DNA of 64,000 bases, taken from assembly GCF_900590755.1 (NCBI RefSeq), contig NZ_UUOC01000047.1:62001-126000 (forward strand). Direction: 5' to 3'. Shown in pieces: positions 24,890 through 33,280 of this stretch. The position numbers and the translations under genes were made by a program. This DNA comes from Pseudomonas viridiflava. GTDB taxonomy: Bacteria; Pseudomonadota; Gammaproteobacteria; Pseudomonadales; Pseudomonadaceae. The notes beneath the pieces were generated by a model. That model did not search any database, was not told the DNA's origin, and saw only the letters and a program-made list of their open reading frames with translations. Every line of letters begins with the position of its first letter. Within the stretch, counting starts at the first letter, position 1.

Positions 24890-27310
24890 TCAGAACTCCA
24901 GTTGCGCAGAAAACGCCACGGTCCGTGGGTCGCCCAGATAACTGGTGTTGAGCCAGTATTTTTTATCGGTCAGGTTGCTGACGTTGGCTCGTAAAGTCAG
25001 GCTATTGTCGCCCAGCGGCAGGCGATAACGGGCACCGGTATCGAAGGTGGTGAAGGCTGGAAGCGTGTAATTGTTGGCCTCATCGGCGTACTGCTTGCCG
25101 GTGTAGAACGCACCACCGGTCAAGGCAAAGCCTGGCGCGGAGGCGATGTCGTACTCGGCATAGACTTTGGCCAGCTGCCTGGCTACGTTGATGGGATCGT
25201 TACCGTTGTTGGCTGCAGTTGCGCCCTTCTCAACTTCTGGATCAAGCAGCGTAAAGCCAGTGACCAGCGTTAATTGCGGGGTGACCTTGCCTGTCACGCT
25301 GAACTCCAGGCCATTGTTCACCTGCACACCGTCCGCAACGTAGAGACGGTCCGAGTTGCGGTACGCGTTTGGTTTTTCGATGTTGAACAGCGCCAGCGTG
25401 ACCAGAGTATCGCCGAGGCTGGCCTTGGCGCCGATCTCGTATTGTTCGCTGATCTGGGGTGCCAAAGCAGTCCCGGAGTTGATTGCGTTCGCGGGTGCAA
25501 CGCTGCCGCTTTGCAGGCCTTCGATGTAAGTCGCATAGGTGGTCAGCCAGGGCACTGGCTTGTAGATCAGCGACACGCTCGGTGAGGTCAGGCTTTTGTC
25601 ATATTGGGTTTTGCGCGGTGTTGTCGTGGTCGTCGCGAAATTGTTGCTATAGGCGGTAATCCGGGTGTGGGTTGCGCCAAGGATCGTCGACCACTGCTCG
25701 TTGAAGGTGATGATGTCGCCGATCAACAGGTTCTGGGTGTCACTGGTGCTGGAGATGTGTTGGGCGCCGTTGCCAATGGAATAACCTGGCTTGGTCACCT
25801 GCGGCTGCTGATTGAGCGACACGGCGGGACCGATCACCGAGCTCTGTTGCAGACTCGGGGTATGGTCTGTGTGCATCAGGGAGCGCTGGGTGTTGGCTTG
25901 GTAGCCCATCGTCACTTTGTGGTCCAGCGGCCCTGTCACGAACTGCGAGTCGAGGAACAGATAGCCTGAGTACTCGCGGGTTTCGATGGGAGCAAATGCG
26001 TACAAAGGTTGCGTGTACCGACCGGCGCCATTGATCTCCGGACCGGTGTAGGTGTACTCCGAGGTGAACTGCTGCGCAGCGAAGGCCGCCCGCAGACTGA
26101 AGGTATCGTTCAGGCGCCATTTGGCCCGCACGCCTGCCTTGTCGGTTTCGTTGTCGAGGAAAGCCCATTTCTGGCTGTACAGCTTGTCGGTATCAAGTGA
26201 AGAAGCGCTTGGCCGGTACGCTTCGTTGGCAAAGTACCAATAGCTGGTCAGGCCGCGAGTCTGGCTTTCCTTGTGAGAAACATCGAATTGCACTTCTAGA
26301 TCGTCACTGACGTTCCAGTCCAGTGCCAGGCTGACCATCTGACGACGGCGCTTTTGCAGGTCCATTGCGGTTTCGCCATCCTGAGTCAGGACATTGAGGC
26401 GGTAGGCGAACTTGCCTTCACTATCGATTGGACCGCCGAAGTCGCCGTGCAGGTAGTAGTTCTCGCCGCCCGCATTACCGACGGTGACGCTGTTATAGCG
26501 TTGATAGGTTGGCCGCTTGAGAACGTAGTTGGCCAAGCCACCGGGCGACGCCGGACCATAAAGGAAACCGGTGAGGCCGGTGACCACTTCCAGTTGTTCG
26601 GTGTCTTCGATGAAGTTGCCGCCATCAGCGAGTGTGCTGAAGCGCAAGCCGTCGTTGGCGATGTTCAGGCTGGAGGAGCCGCCAAAACCGCGAATGGTGA
26701 TCGCACTGGCGTAACCCGCGGATTTCGGCGAGTACAACTGGGCGAAGGGATTGCGCTTGAACACATCGTCAGTAGACGTGGCCTGCATGTTCTTGAGCTG
26801 CGCCTGGGAGGTCACGCTCATGGAATAAGGCGTGTCCTGCAGTTTCATGCTCCCCAGCGCGCCGACACTGCTGACGTTTTCGACCACATAACCGGCCGCT
26901 TCAGAGCCATCAGCACTGGTGCGGCTGGCGTTGATGTCGACATTCGACAGGGTCAGCGCATTTGCCTCGGCCGTGTTTTTCACCAGCCCATAAACCCGAT
27001 CCCCCAGTTGGACCGCCACGAGCCCGGAGCCCGCCAGCAGTCTGGCAAGACCTTGCTCGGCGCTGTAATCACCCTCCAGCCCCGACGAGCTCAAACCCTG
27101 AGCCAGCGCCGGGTCGAACTGTACGGTGATTTTCGCCTGGGCACTGAACCCGGTCAGCGCCTGGGCCAGACTCGCAGCCGGAACACTGTAATGGGTCGTT
27201 GCGTCCGTCTGGGCGGACACCGGTTGTGCAGCCAGGGCCAGACTCAGCGTCAGCAATGACACAGCGAAGGTGTTGCGCATGGCCGCGCGCGGAATACTGG
27301 AGTGGGTCAT
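24890..27310 (-). CDS. TonB-dependent ferric-siderophore receptor with STN domain
   Basis: The 806-residue outer-membrane receptor has a signal peptide (ending PVSA|Q at about residue 33), an N-terminal STN signalling domain (about 45-100, SLAQALTGFSAQAKITVQF), a plug (KLQDTPYSMSVTSQAQLKN through GFLYGPASPGGLANYVLKRP) and a 22-strand barrel ending in the aromatic VAFSAQLEF. The STN domain means that bound ferric siderophore also signals to the FecR/FecI pair just upstream. The hydroxamate-type FoxA/FpvA family is closest by eye; the exact siderophore is unknown. The ATG at 27310 was chosen because AGGA precedes it and a signal peptide follows. Confidence 0.9.
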   Translation of the reverse strand: MTHSSIPRAAMRNTFAVSLLTLSLALAAQPVSAQTDATTHYSVPAASLAQALTGFSAQAKITVQFDPALAQGLSSSGLEGDYSAEQGLARLLAGSGLVAVQLGDRVYGLVKNTAEANALTLSNVDINASRTSADGSEAAGYVVENVSSVGALGSMKLQDTPYSMSVTSQAQLKNMQATSTDDVFKRNPFAQLYSPKSAGYASAITIRGFGGSSSLNIANDGLRFSTLADGGNFIEDTEQLEVVTGLTGFLYGPASPGGLANYVLKRPTYQRYNSVTVGNAGGENYYLHGDFGGPIDSEGKFAYRLNVLTQDGETAMDLQKRRRQMVSLALDWNVSDDLEVQFDVSHKESQTRGLTSYWYFANEAYRPSASSLDTDKLYSQKWAFLDNETDKAGVRAKWRLNDTFSLRAAFAAQQFTSEYTYTGPEINGAGRYTQPLYAFAPIETREYSGYLFLDSQFVTGPLDHKVTMGYQANTQRSLMHTDHTPSLQQSSVIGPAVSLNQQPQVTKPGYSIGNGAQHISSTSDTQNLLIGDIITFNEQWSTILGATHTRITAYSNNFATTTTTPRKTQYDKSLTSPSVSLIYKPVPWLTTYATYIEGLQSGSVAPANAINSGTALAPQISEQYEIGAKASLGDTLVTLALFNIEKPNAYRNSDRLYVADGVQVNNGLEFSVTGKVTPQLTLVTGFTLLDPEVEKGATAANNGNDPINVARQLAKVYAEYDIASAPGFALTGGAFYTGKQYADEANNYTLPAFTTFDTGARYRLPLGDNSLTLRANVSNLTDKKYWLNTSYLGDPRTVAFSAQLEF

Positions 27311-27385
27311 GGAGCATGATGTCCTTGGGTGATTTACAGATTCACTACTAAGGACGGACGTCGTAAAAAAACGGGCCAAAAAAAA

Positions 27386-28324
27386 TCACGCTCTCCTCAC
27401 CGTCACCCAATAGCGGGTCCGGTAGTTCACTGTCACCGGGAGGGTGGTGGGAAGCGCGGCTAGGATCGCATCGCTGTTGTCGAGCTGGAAGCCACCGCTG
27501 ATGCGCAAGTCCGCTGCGCTTTCGTCACAGTGCAAACGACCGGGGCGGTAGCGGGTCAGCTCGTGAAGGAAGTCCCGTAGCGGCAGGTTTTCAGCCACCA
27601 GCATGCCTTGGGTCCAGCCGGTGTCCTGCTCACTCGCCGGGCGCAATGGACCGAAGGCCGCAGCGCCAAAAGACACTTGTTTGCCTGCCTCGATGATCTG
27701 TGGAGTTGCATTTTCAGGGGTCGCCCTCACCCGGCCTTCCAGTACGGCCAGGTGGGTCACGCCATCGAGTTGACGCACGCTGAAGCGCGTCCCCAACGGT
27801 TCCATGATGCCTTGTTCGCTGGCCACTCGAAGCGGCCGCCCAGTTGCGTCAACACCGCTGCGGATCAATATCTCGCCGCGCACCAGACGGATCAGCCGCT
27901 GACCCGCATCGAAACGCACGTCGATGGCGCTGTCCGTGTTCAGGTCGACCACGCTTCCATCTGCGAGTGTCAGTTGCCGCCGCTCACCGATCACGGTCCG
28001 GTAGTCGGCCATCCAGCCCTGGCCGGTGCCAAAGCGATAACCGAGGTAGCTCGCGGGTGCCATGGCGCCCAATACCAGCAGCGCCTTCAAAGCCTGACGT
28101 CGCTCACGGTTGAGGGTGCCCATGGCCAGCGCGGGCGGCAGGCCGCCGAGCTGTTGCTGCACATGCTGAACACGCTGCCAGGCTCGCTCATGCTCGGGGT
28201 CGGCAGCGCGCCATCGCGTGCACGCCAGCTGTTGCGCCGCGCTCAATGGCTGGTCGTGCATTAGCACCAGCCAATGGGCGGCTTGACGGGCAACGTCACG
28301 ACTGATCGAGGGTTGTGCGGACAT
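27386..28324 (-). CDS. FecR-type anti-sigma regulator
   Basis: A 312-residue protein with an N-terminal cytoplasmic domain (DUF4880-like, including AAHWLVLMHDQPLSAAQQ and WRAADPEHERAWQRV), one short membrane segment (ALKALLVLGAMAPASYLGY, about residues 78-96) and a periplasmic FecR domain (RQLTLADGSVVDLNTDSAIDV). It passes the signal from the receptor STN domain to the sigma factor. Its ATG overlaps the sigma-factor stop (TAATG), so the two are translationally coupled. The receptor gene follows 75 bases later. Confidence 0.9.
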   Translation of the reverse strand: MSAQPSISRDVARQAAHWLVLMHDQPLSAAQQLACTRWRAADPEHERAWQRVQHVQQQLGGLPPALAMGTLNRERRQALKALLVLGAMAPASYLGYRFGTGQGWMADYRTVIGERRQLTLADGSVVDLNTDSAIDVRFDAGQRLIRLVRGEILIRSGVDATGRPLRVASEQGIMEPLGTRFSVRQLDGVTHLAVLEGRVRATPENATPQIIEAGKQVSFGAAAFGPLRPASEQDTGWTQGMLVAENLPLRDFLHELTRYRPGRLHCDESAADLRISGGFQLDNSDAILAALPTTLPVTVNYRTRYWVTVRRA

Positions 28325-28830
28325 TAAAAAGCCACGTCGCTCAAGATGCAGGCTTCGAAGGCCGTGGCCATGTGGCGCTTGACCGTGCGCTCGCCGATGT
28401 TCAACTGCCGGGCGATCTGCACATAGGTCAGGCCGTCGAGCTGCGCCAGGAGAAACACCGCACGCACGACAGGCTTCAAGCGGTCGAGCAAGGCATCAAG
28501 CTGAAACAGGGTTTCGCGCATCTGCCATTGCTCTTCCGGCGACAGGGAAAAAGCCTCGGGCATGCTGGCGAGCATCTCAAGATAGGCCCGCTCCAGCGAT
28601 TGCCGACGGAAGTAGTCGCAAACCAGCCGTTGCCCCACTGTCGCCAGGTAAGCCCGTGGACGATCCAGGGTCAGGGAGTCGCCGGTTCTGCGCTGGGAAG
28701 TGAGGATGCGCAGGAAGGTATCCTGAGCCAGGTCCGCCGCCTGGCTGTTGCAGCCTATGCGGCGATAAAGCCAACCCTTGAGCCACACATTATGCTCTGC
28801 ATAGAGAAGCCCTATACGATCCTCGCCCAC
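28324..28830 (-). CDS. FecI-type ECF sigma factor for iron uptake
   Basis: The 168-residue protein has sigma-70 region 2 (LYAEHNVWLKGWLYRRIG, AADLAQDTFLRIL) and region 4 (LDGLTYVQIARQLNIGERTV). It should direct transcription of the adjacent receptor gene. I prefer the GTG at 28830, preceded by GGGAGG at good spacing, over the ATG at 28860, because the latter directly abuts a Fur box and has no ribosome-binding site. With that start the length is normal for FecI-type factors. Confidence 0.85.
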   Translation of the reverse strand: MGEDRIGLLYAEHNVWLKGWLYRRIGCNSQAADLAQDTFLRILTSQRRTGDSLTLDRPRAYLATVGQRLVCDYFRRQSLERAYLEMLASMPEAFSLSPEEQWQMRETLFQLDALLDRLKPVVRAVFLLAQLDGLTYVQIARQLNIGERTVKRHMATAFEACILSDVAF

Positions 28831-28860
28831 TACTCGCCTCCCGAAAGAAGCGGCGATCAT

Positions 28861-28884
28861 AATTGATAATAATTCTCATATCAA
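28861..28884 (-). promoter_or_regulatory. Fur box upstream of the fecI-type gene
   Basis: The stretch aattgataataattctcata with the following tcaa is a good match to the Fur consensus (GATAATGATAATCATTATC-type, repeated GATAAT). It lies 31-54 bases before the GTG start, so Fur-Fe(II) should block transcription of the sigma-FecR pair in iron-replete cells. Confidence 0.75.
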
Positions 28885-28993
28885 TGTAGATTTGCAGTGC
28901 CGAATGGGAGGCTGAGCCCGCTGTAAAACACTCGGGAAGGCCAGATGGCTCAGCAGCAAGGCGACCCACCGACCCCAAGCAAGGAAGTGAAAA

Positions 28994-29443
28994 ATGGAGT
29001 GTGTGATTCGAACCGCAACCCCCGAAGACGCAGCCGCCATCAGCTACATCATTGTGGCCGCCCTGCGTGAGTCCAATGCCCGGGACTACTCGTCGGCTGT
29101 CATTGAGCAAGTGGTACTCAGCTTTTCCCCGCCTGCAATTGTGCGCTTTCTGGCTCAGCGCCAGATGTTCGTGGCAACCGTTGATGGTCACATCATGGCG
29201 ACCGCCAGTCTTGACCGCACTACCGTCCGGAGTGTGTTCGTCGACCCGTCCTGCCAAGGCAAGGGCATCGGAAGCAAGCTGATGGCGCACATCGAGTCAG
29301 TGGCCCGCCATGATGGAGTCGACTTGTTGCGTGTGCCGTCGGTCACGGCAGAGCGTTTCTACGGCGTCCTGGGCTACGTGAAAGATCGAGACGAATATCA
29401 TGGTGAAGAACGGACGATCATCATGAACAAAAACCTGCATTGA
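28994..29443 (+). CDS. GNAT family N-acetyltransferase
   Basis: A 149-residue single-domain acetyltransferase. The acetyl-CoA loop is seen in VFVDPSCQGKGIGSKLMAHI (Q/R-x-x-G-x-G pattern, about residues 77-96), preceded by beta strands (MFVATVDGHIMATASLD) and followed by YGVLGYVKDRDEYHGEE. The substrate is unknown. An AAGGAAG ribosome-binding site precedes the ATG. It stands alone, divergent from the iron-uptake sigma gene and followed by a REP-type repeat. Confidence 0.85.
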   Translation: MECVIRTATPEDAAAISYIIVAALRESNARDYSSAVIEQVVLSFSPPAIVRFLAQRQMFVATVDGHIMATASLDRTTVRSVFVDPSCQGKGIGSKLMAHIESVARHDGVDLLRVPSVTAERFYGVLGYVKDRDEYHGEERTIIMNKNLH

Positions 29444-29455
29444 AAATCACCACTC

Positions 29456-29531
29456 CTGTAGGAGCTGCCGAAGGCTGCGAACAGTGGCGTATCAGACAAA
29501 CCGCGTTCGCAGCCTGTGGCAGCTTCTACAA
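29456..29531. repeat. REP-type intergenic repeat, copy 3
   Basis: CTGTAGGAGCTGCCGAAGGC ... GCCTGTGGCAGCTTCTACA, an inverted repeat 12 bases after the acetyltransferase stop. Confidence 0.8.
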
Positions 29532-29692
29532 GGTGAACTTTCGGTACCCAGGACTTTTGTCACAAGCGTTTTTTCTCCCACCGGCTAGTCTGAGGCTCAA
29601 CGTCTCCCTCTGCGCGGTATTGCGGGGTGCGACGTCAAAAACAATAAATATGCGCTGCCTTGGCCAAAGGCAGCCGCATCAGGAGAGTCTTC

Positions 29693-31639
29693 ATGCCCTT
29701 AGAGAGCCGGGAAACCTCGCTTGCTGACCTCAGCGTTTTCGTTGGTGACTATTTCCCCGATCGACACCTGCCTGCTGATGGTCTGATCGTGCAGTCGTGG
29801 TATCGCAGCGTCATGGAGCACGGCCTGGAGCCCGCCGGGCGCGGTAACAAAGTGATTCTCAGCGCTGCCGAGATTCATCGTCATCAGGAATTTCACCACG
29901 ACTATATGTCCATTGCCGGCCAGGGCGTCAGCGGCCTGGCCAAGCGGGTGGGCCAGGCCGGTTTTGCCGTGCTGCTCAGCGATGAGCGCGGCATTGCCCT
30001 GGACTCGCAACTGCCGACGACCGGCAGCGCCTATGCCGACTCAGGCCTGATCGTCGGCTCGCGCTGGGACGAGTCGCTGGTGGGCACCAACGGCATCGGC
30101 ACCGGTCTGGCTTCCGGCAGCGCGCTGATCATCCACCGCGACGAGCATTTCCTGCGCGAGAACGGCCAGTTGAGCTGCTCCGTGTCACCGATCTTCGATT
30201 CCCTGGGACGTGTGCGAGGCTGTCTCAATGCCTCATGCCTGAACAGCAACGGCCCGAAGGCGGCGCAGTACCTGACGCTGCAACTGGTGATCATGTACGC
30301 GCGGATGATCGAAAACGCCTACTTCCGCCACAGCCACCGCAATACCTTGACGCTGATGATCAAGCCCTGCGAAGAGATCAGCGATTTGGCCAACGAGCAG
30401 TTGCTCGCCCTGGATGATCAGGGCCGGGTCATCGGCGCAAACCGTTCAGCCTTTGTCGAGCATGAGGCCCATGGCCAGGGCGCATTACTGGGACGCAGGC
30501 TCAGCGAACTGCACCCGGTGGATGTCGATGAGCTGCTGCGCTTGTGTAATGGCGGCGCCAACGCCACACGGTTGCGCTCGGGGCAACGGCTGGTCGAAAT
30601 CGGTCTACGCATGCCCGTCAAGGTCCACGCGCCCCGCGCCTCCCAGCCGCGCTCCGCCCCTGCAATCCATCACGCACCGACACTGGAGCAACTCAGCGGC
30701 GCGGACCCTCATCTGCTGCAAAGCGTGGCGCGCTTGCGCAAGGTGCTGGACAAGGATCTGCCGATTTTGATCACCGGTGAAACCGGTACCGGCAAAGAAG
30801 CCTTTGCGCGGGCAATCCACTTTGCCAGTCGACGTCGCTCGGGGCCCTTCGTCGCCTTGAATTGCGCTGCCATTCCAGAATCTCTGATCGAAAGCGAACT
30901 GTTTGGCTATCGCAGCGGCAGCTTCACCGGCGCCAGTAAAAAAGGCATGAAGGGCAAGCTGGAGATCGCCAATGGCGGCACGCTGTTTCTCGATGAAATC
31001 GGCGATATGCCCGCTCATTTACAGACCCGATTGCTGCGGGTGCTGGCCGAGCGCGAGCTTTCACCGTTAGGTGCCGAAAGCCCTTTGCCGCTGGACATTC
31101 AGGTGATCTCGGCCACTCATCAGAACGTCACGCAGATGGTCGCGGACAAAACCTTTCGCGAGGATCTGTTCTATCGCCTCAACGGCATGACCTTGCATCT
31201 GCCTGCCTTGCGTGATCGCAGCGACCGGCAAGGACTCATCGAAACCGTCTTGCACAACCAGCCAGGCGGGGAGAAATGCCGGATCGATGCCGCCAGCATG
31301 AGTCTGCTGACCCGCTACGGCTGGCCGGGCAATATCCGGCAGTTAATTAACGCCCTGCGTTATGCCGTGGCTCTGGCTGACGACGACTGTATCCGTGCCG
31401 ATTGCCTGCCCGTCGAGTTGCTTGGGCCGCCCGCGCGCGCACAAAGCCCAAGCCCGTCAGCAGAGAGTCCACCGAGGTTGGCACAACCGACCGACGACGA
31501 AAGCCAGCGGTTGCTGGAAGCCTTGCGGCGCCATCAGTGGAATATCACCGCCGTGGCCGACGAGGTTGCAGTGGCGCGGTCAACGCTATATCGCAAGATG
31601 AAAAAATTCGGGATCGTGCAGCCTAACTGGGTCAATTGA
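29693..31639 (+). CDS. AcoR-type sigma-54-dependent activator
   Basis: The 648-residue enhancer-binding protein has an N-terminal GAF-type sensory region (about residues 70-200), a sigma-54 AAA+ domain (Walker A GETGTGKEAFARAIH at about 365, Walker B GGTLFLDEIGDM) and a C-terminal Fis-type HTH (ITAVADEVAVARSTLYRKMK). The sigma-54 contact loop reads GSFTGA instead of the usual GAFTGA. AGGAGAG precedes the ATG at 29693. It lies next to aldehyde and alcohol dehydrogenase genes, one of which has a sigma-54 promoter and dyad sites, so it probably activates alcohol oxidation. Confidence 0.88.
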   Translation: MPLESRETSLADLSVFVGDYFPDRHLPADGLIVQSWYRSVMEHGLEPAGRGNKVILSAAEIHRHQEFHHDYMSIAGQGVSGLAKRVGQAGFAVLLSDERGIALDSQLPTTGSAYADSGLIVGSRWDESLVGTNGIGTGLASGSALIIHRDEHFLRENGQLSCSVSPIFDSLGRVRGCLNASCLNSNGPKAAQYLTLQLVIMYARMIENAYFRHSHRNTLTLMIKPCEEISDLANEQLLALDDQGRVIGANRSAFVEHEAHGQGALLGRRLSELHPVDVDELLRLCNGGANATRLRSGQRLVEIGLRMPVKVHAPRASQPRSAPAIHHAPTLEQLSGADPHLLQSVARLRKVLDKDLPILITGETGTGKEAFARAIHFASRRRSGPFVALNCAAIPESLIESELFGYRSGSFTGASKKGMKGKLEIANGGTLFLDEIGDMPAHLQTRLLRVLAERELSPLGAESPLPLDIQVISATHQNVTQMVADKTFREDLFYRLNGMTLHLPALRDRSDRQGLIETVLHNQPGGEKCRIDAASMSLLTRYGWPGNIRQLINALRYAVALADDDCIRADCLPVELLGPPARAQSPSPSAESPPRLAQPTDDESQRLLEALRRHQWNITAVADEVAVARSTLYRKMKKFGIVQPNWVN

Positions 31640-31689
31640 ATCCATGACCGGGGCCGCTCCGATGCAGGCCCCGCCACCGATTCAACGGG

Positions 31690-33132
31690 TCAGATCTGGA
31701 TATACACCACATGGGTATGGGTGAACTCGTAGACCCCGTGTTTGCCATCCGCTCCGCCTATTCCGGACTTGCGCACCCCGGCGTGAAAGCCCTGCATGGC
31801 CTCGAAGTTTTCGCGGTTGATGTAGGTTTCACCGAAGTCGATTTCGTTGCAGGCACGCAGGGCTGCCGTCAGGTCCCGGGTGTAGATCGATGAGGTCAGG
31901 CCGAACTCGCAATCGTTGGCCAAGGCGATGGCTTCGTCCAGGTCGTCGACGATCTGGATCGGCAACACCGGCCCGAATATCTCCTGACGCATGATTTCCA
32001 TGTCCTGACGGCAGTTGGCGAGCACGGTCGGCTGGTAGTGAAAGCCTTTGCCATCTTTATCTGCGACAGCGCCCCCCGTGATCACCTGCGCGCCGTCACC
32101 CACGGCGGTCTTGACCATCTGCGCAACTTTATCGAGCCCGGCCTTGTTCACCAGTGGCCCCATGTCCAGGCCTTCCTCGGTCAAAGGATCGCCGTATTTG
32201 GTAGCCGCCATGGCCGCGCTGACCTGGTCGACGAACTGGTCAGCCACCTTGCGTTCGACGTAGACCCGCTCGGCGCAGTTGCAGACCTGCCCGGTGTTTA
32301 TCACGCGCGAGGCGGTGATCGCTTTCACGGCCAGGCCCAGATCCGCGTCGGCCAGCACAATGGCCGGTGCCTTGCCGCCAAGTTCGAGGTTGAGCTTGGT
32401 GATGTTATGCGCCGCCGCCGCCATAATCCGCTGGCCAGTGGCGACGCTGCCGGTGAAGTTGACCATATCCACCCCAGGGCTGGCGCTCAGGGCATGGCCC
32501 ACGGTGCCGCCTTTGCCGGAAACGATATTGACCACGCCCTTGGGCAGGTCTGTTTCAGCCAGCAACCGGGCGAATTCGAAGCAGTTGATCGGGGTTTCTT
32601 CGCTGGGCTTGATGACGATGGTATTGCCGGTGATCAAGGCCGGTGCGAGCTTGCGTGCGATCAGGAAAAACGGGAAGTTCCACGGCAGTATCCCGGCGAC
32701 CACGCCCAAGGGTTTGCGGAACACAAAAATGTTTTCCCCGGGCCGGTCACTGGTGAGGATCTCCCCTTCCAGACGGCGGCCCCACTCCGCCATGTAGTCC
32801 AGATAGTCAGCCGTGAAATTGACCTCCACCAGCGCCAGCCCCAACACCTTGCCCTGCTCGGCGGTGATGATGCGCGCCAGTCGTTCGGCGTTGTCGCGCA
32901 CCTTGCTGGCGATGCGGTGTAAATAGCCTGCCCGCTCGTTGGCAGGCTTGCGCGCCCAGGCTTTTTGCGCGGTGCGAGCTGCAGCAATGGCCCGCTCGAC
33001 TTCGCTAAGACTGGTTTCCGGAACCGAACCCAATAGCTCGCCATTGGCCGGATTGAAGACTTCGATCAGGTTGTCGCCAGCGCTGAAGGCACCGTCGATG
33101 TAGCTTTGGTAGAGGGGTAGTGAGTGGGTCAT
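31690..33132 (-). CDS. aldA: Aldehyde dehydrogenase, AldA (lactaldehyde) type
   Basis: The 480-residue NAD-dependent enzyme has Glu250 (LELGGK) as general base and Cys284 in NTGQVCNCAERV as nucleophile. The C-terminal block FGETYINRENFEAMQGFHAG is the E. coli AldA signature (lactaldehyde/glycolaldehyde dehydrogenase, 479 residues). It probably oxidises the aldehyde made by the alcohol dehydrogenase encoded just upstream on the same strand. The two genes are separated by a REP-type repeat, so co-transcription may be reduced. Confidence 0.88.
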   Translation of the reverse strand: MTHSLPLYQSYIDGAFSAGDNLIEVFNPANGELLGSVPETSLSEVERAIAAARTAQKAWARKPANERAGYLHRIASKVRDNAERLARIITAEQGKVLGLALVEVNFTADYLDYMAEWGRRLEGEILTSDRPGENIFVFRKPLGVVAGILPWNFPFFLIARKLAPALITGNTIVIKPSEETPINCFEFARLLAETDLPKGVVNIVSGKGGTVGHALSASPGVDMVNFTGSVATGQRIMAAAAHNITKLNLELGGKAPAIVLADADLGLAVKAITASRVINTGQVCNCAERVYVERKVADQFVDQVSAAMAATKYGDPLTEEGLDMGPLVNKAGLDKVAQMVKTAVGDGAQVITGGAVADKDGKGFHYQPTVLANCRQDMEIMRQEIFGPVLPIQIVDDLDEAIALANDCEFGLTSSIYTRDLTAALRACNEIDFGETYINRENFEAMQGFHAGVRKSGIGGADGKHGVYEFTHTHVVYIQI

Positions 33133-33176
33133 GATTGAGCCTCAAGTGATTGTTTTTGTGGTGAGCAAACGTGAAC

Positions 33177-33262
33177 CTGTAGGAGCTGCCGAAGGCTGCG
33201 AACAGCGGCCTTTCTGACACACCGCCTTCGCAGCCCTCGTAACCTCGGTCAGCTCCTACAGT
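33177..33262. repeat. REP-type intergenic repeat, copy 4
   Basis: CTGTAGGAGCTGCCGAAGGC ... with right arm 'cgcagccctcgtaacctcggtcagctcctacag'. It fills the gap between the alcohol and aldehyde dehydrogenase genes. Confidence 0.8.
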
Positions 33263-33280
33263 TCCGAGCAAACCTGAAAC

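Noticed and set aside
24405..24941. Frames with 'KVTRP.GRN' in the repeat region
   Set aside because: Such frames occur wherever this dispersed sequence occurs; they follow the inverted repeats and lack a ribosome-binding site, so I treat the region as non-coding.
33160..33180. Sigma-54-like GG...TTTGC before the aldehyde dehydrogenase gene
   Set aside because: The GG-GC spacing is nine, not ten, and the -24 side runs into the REP-type repeat; not a credible promoter as it stands.
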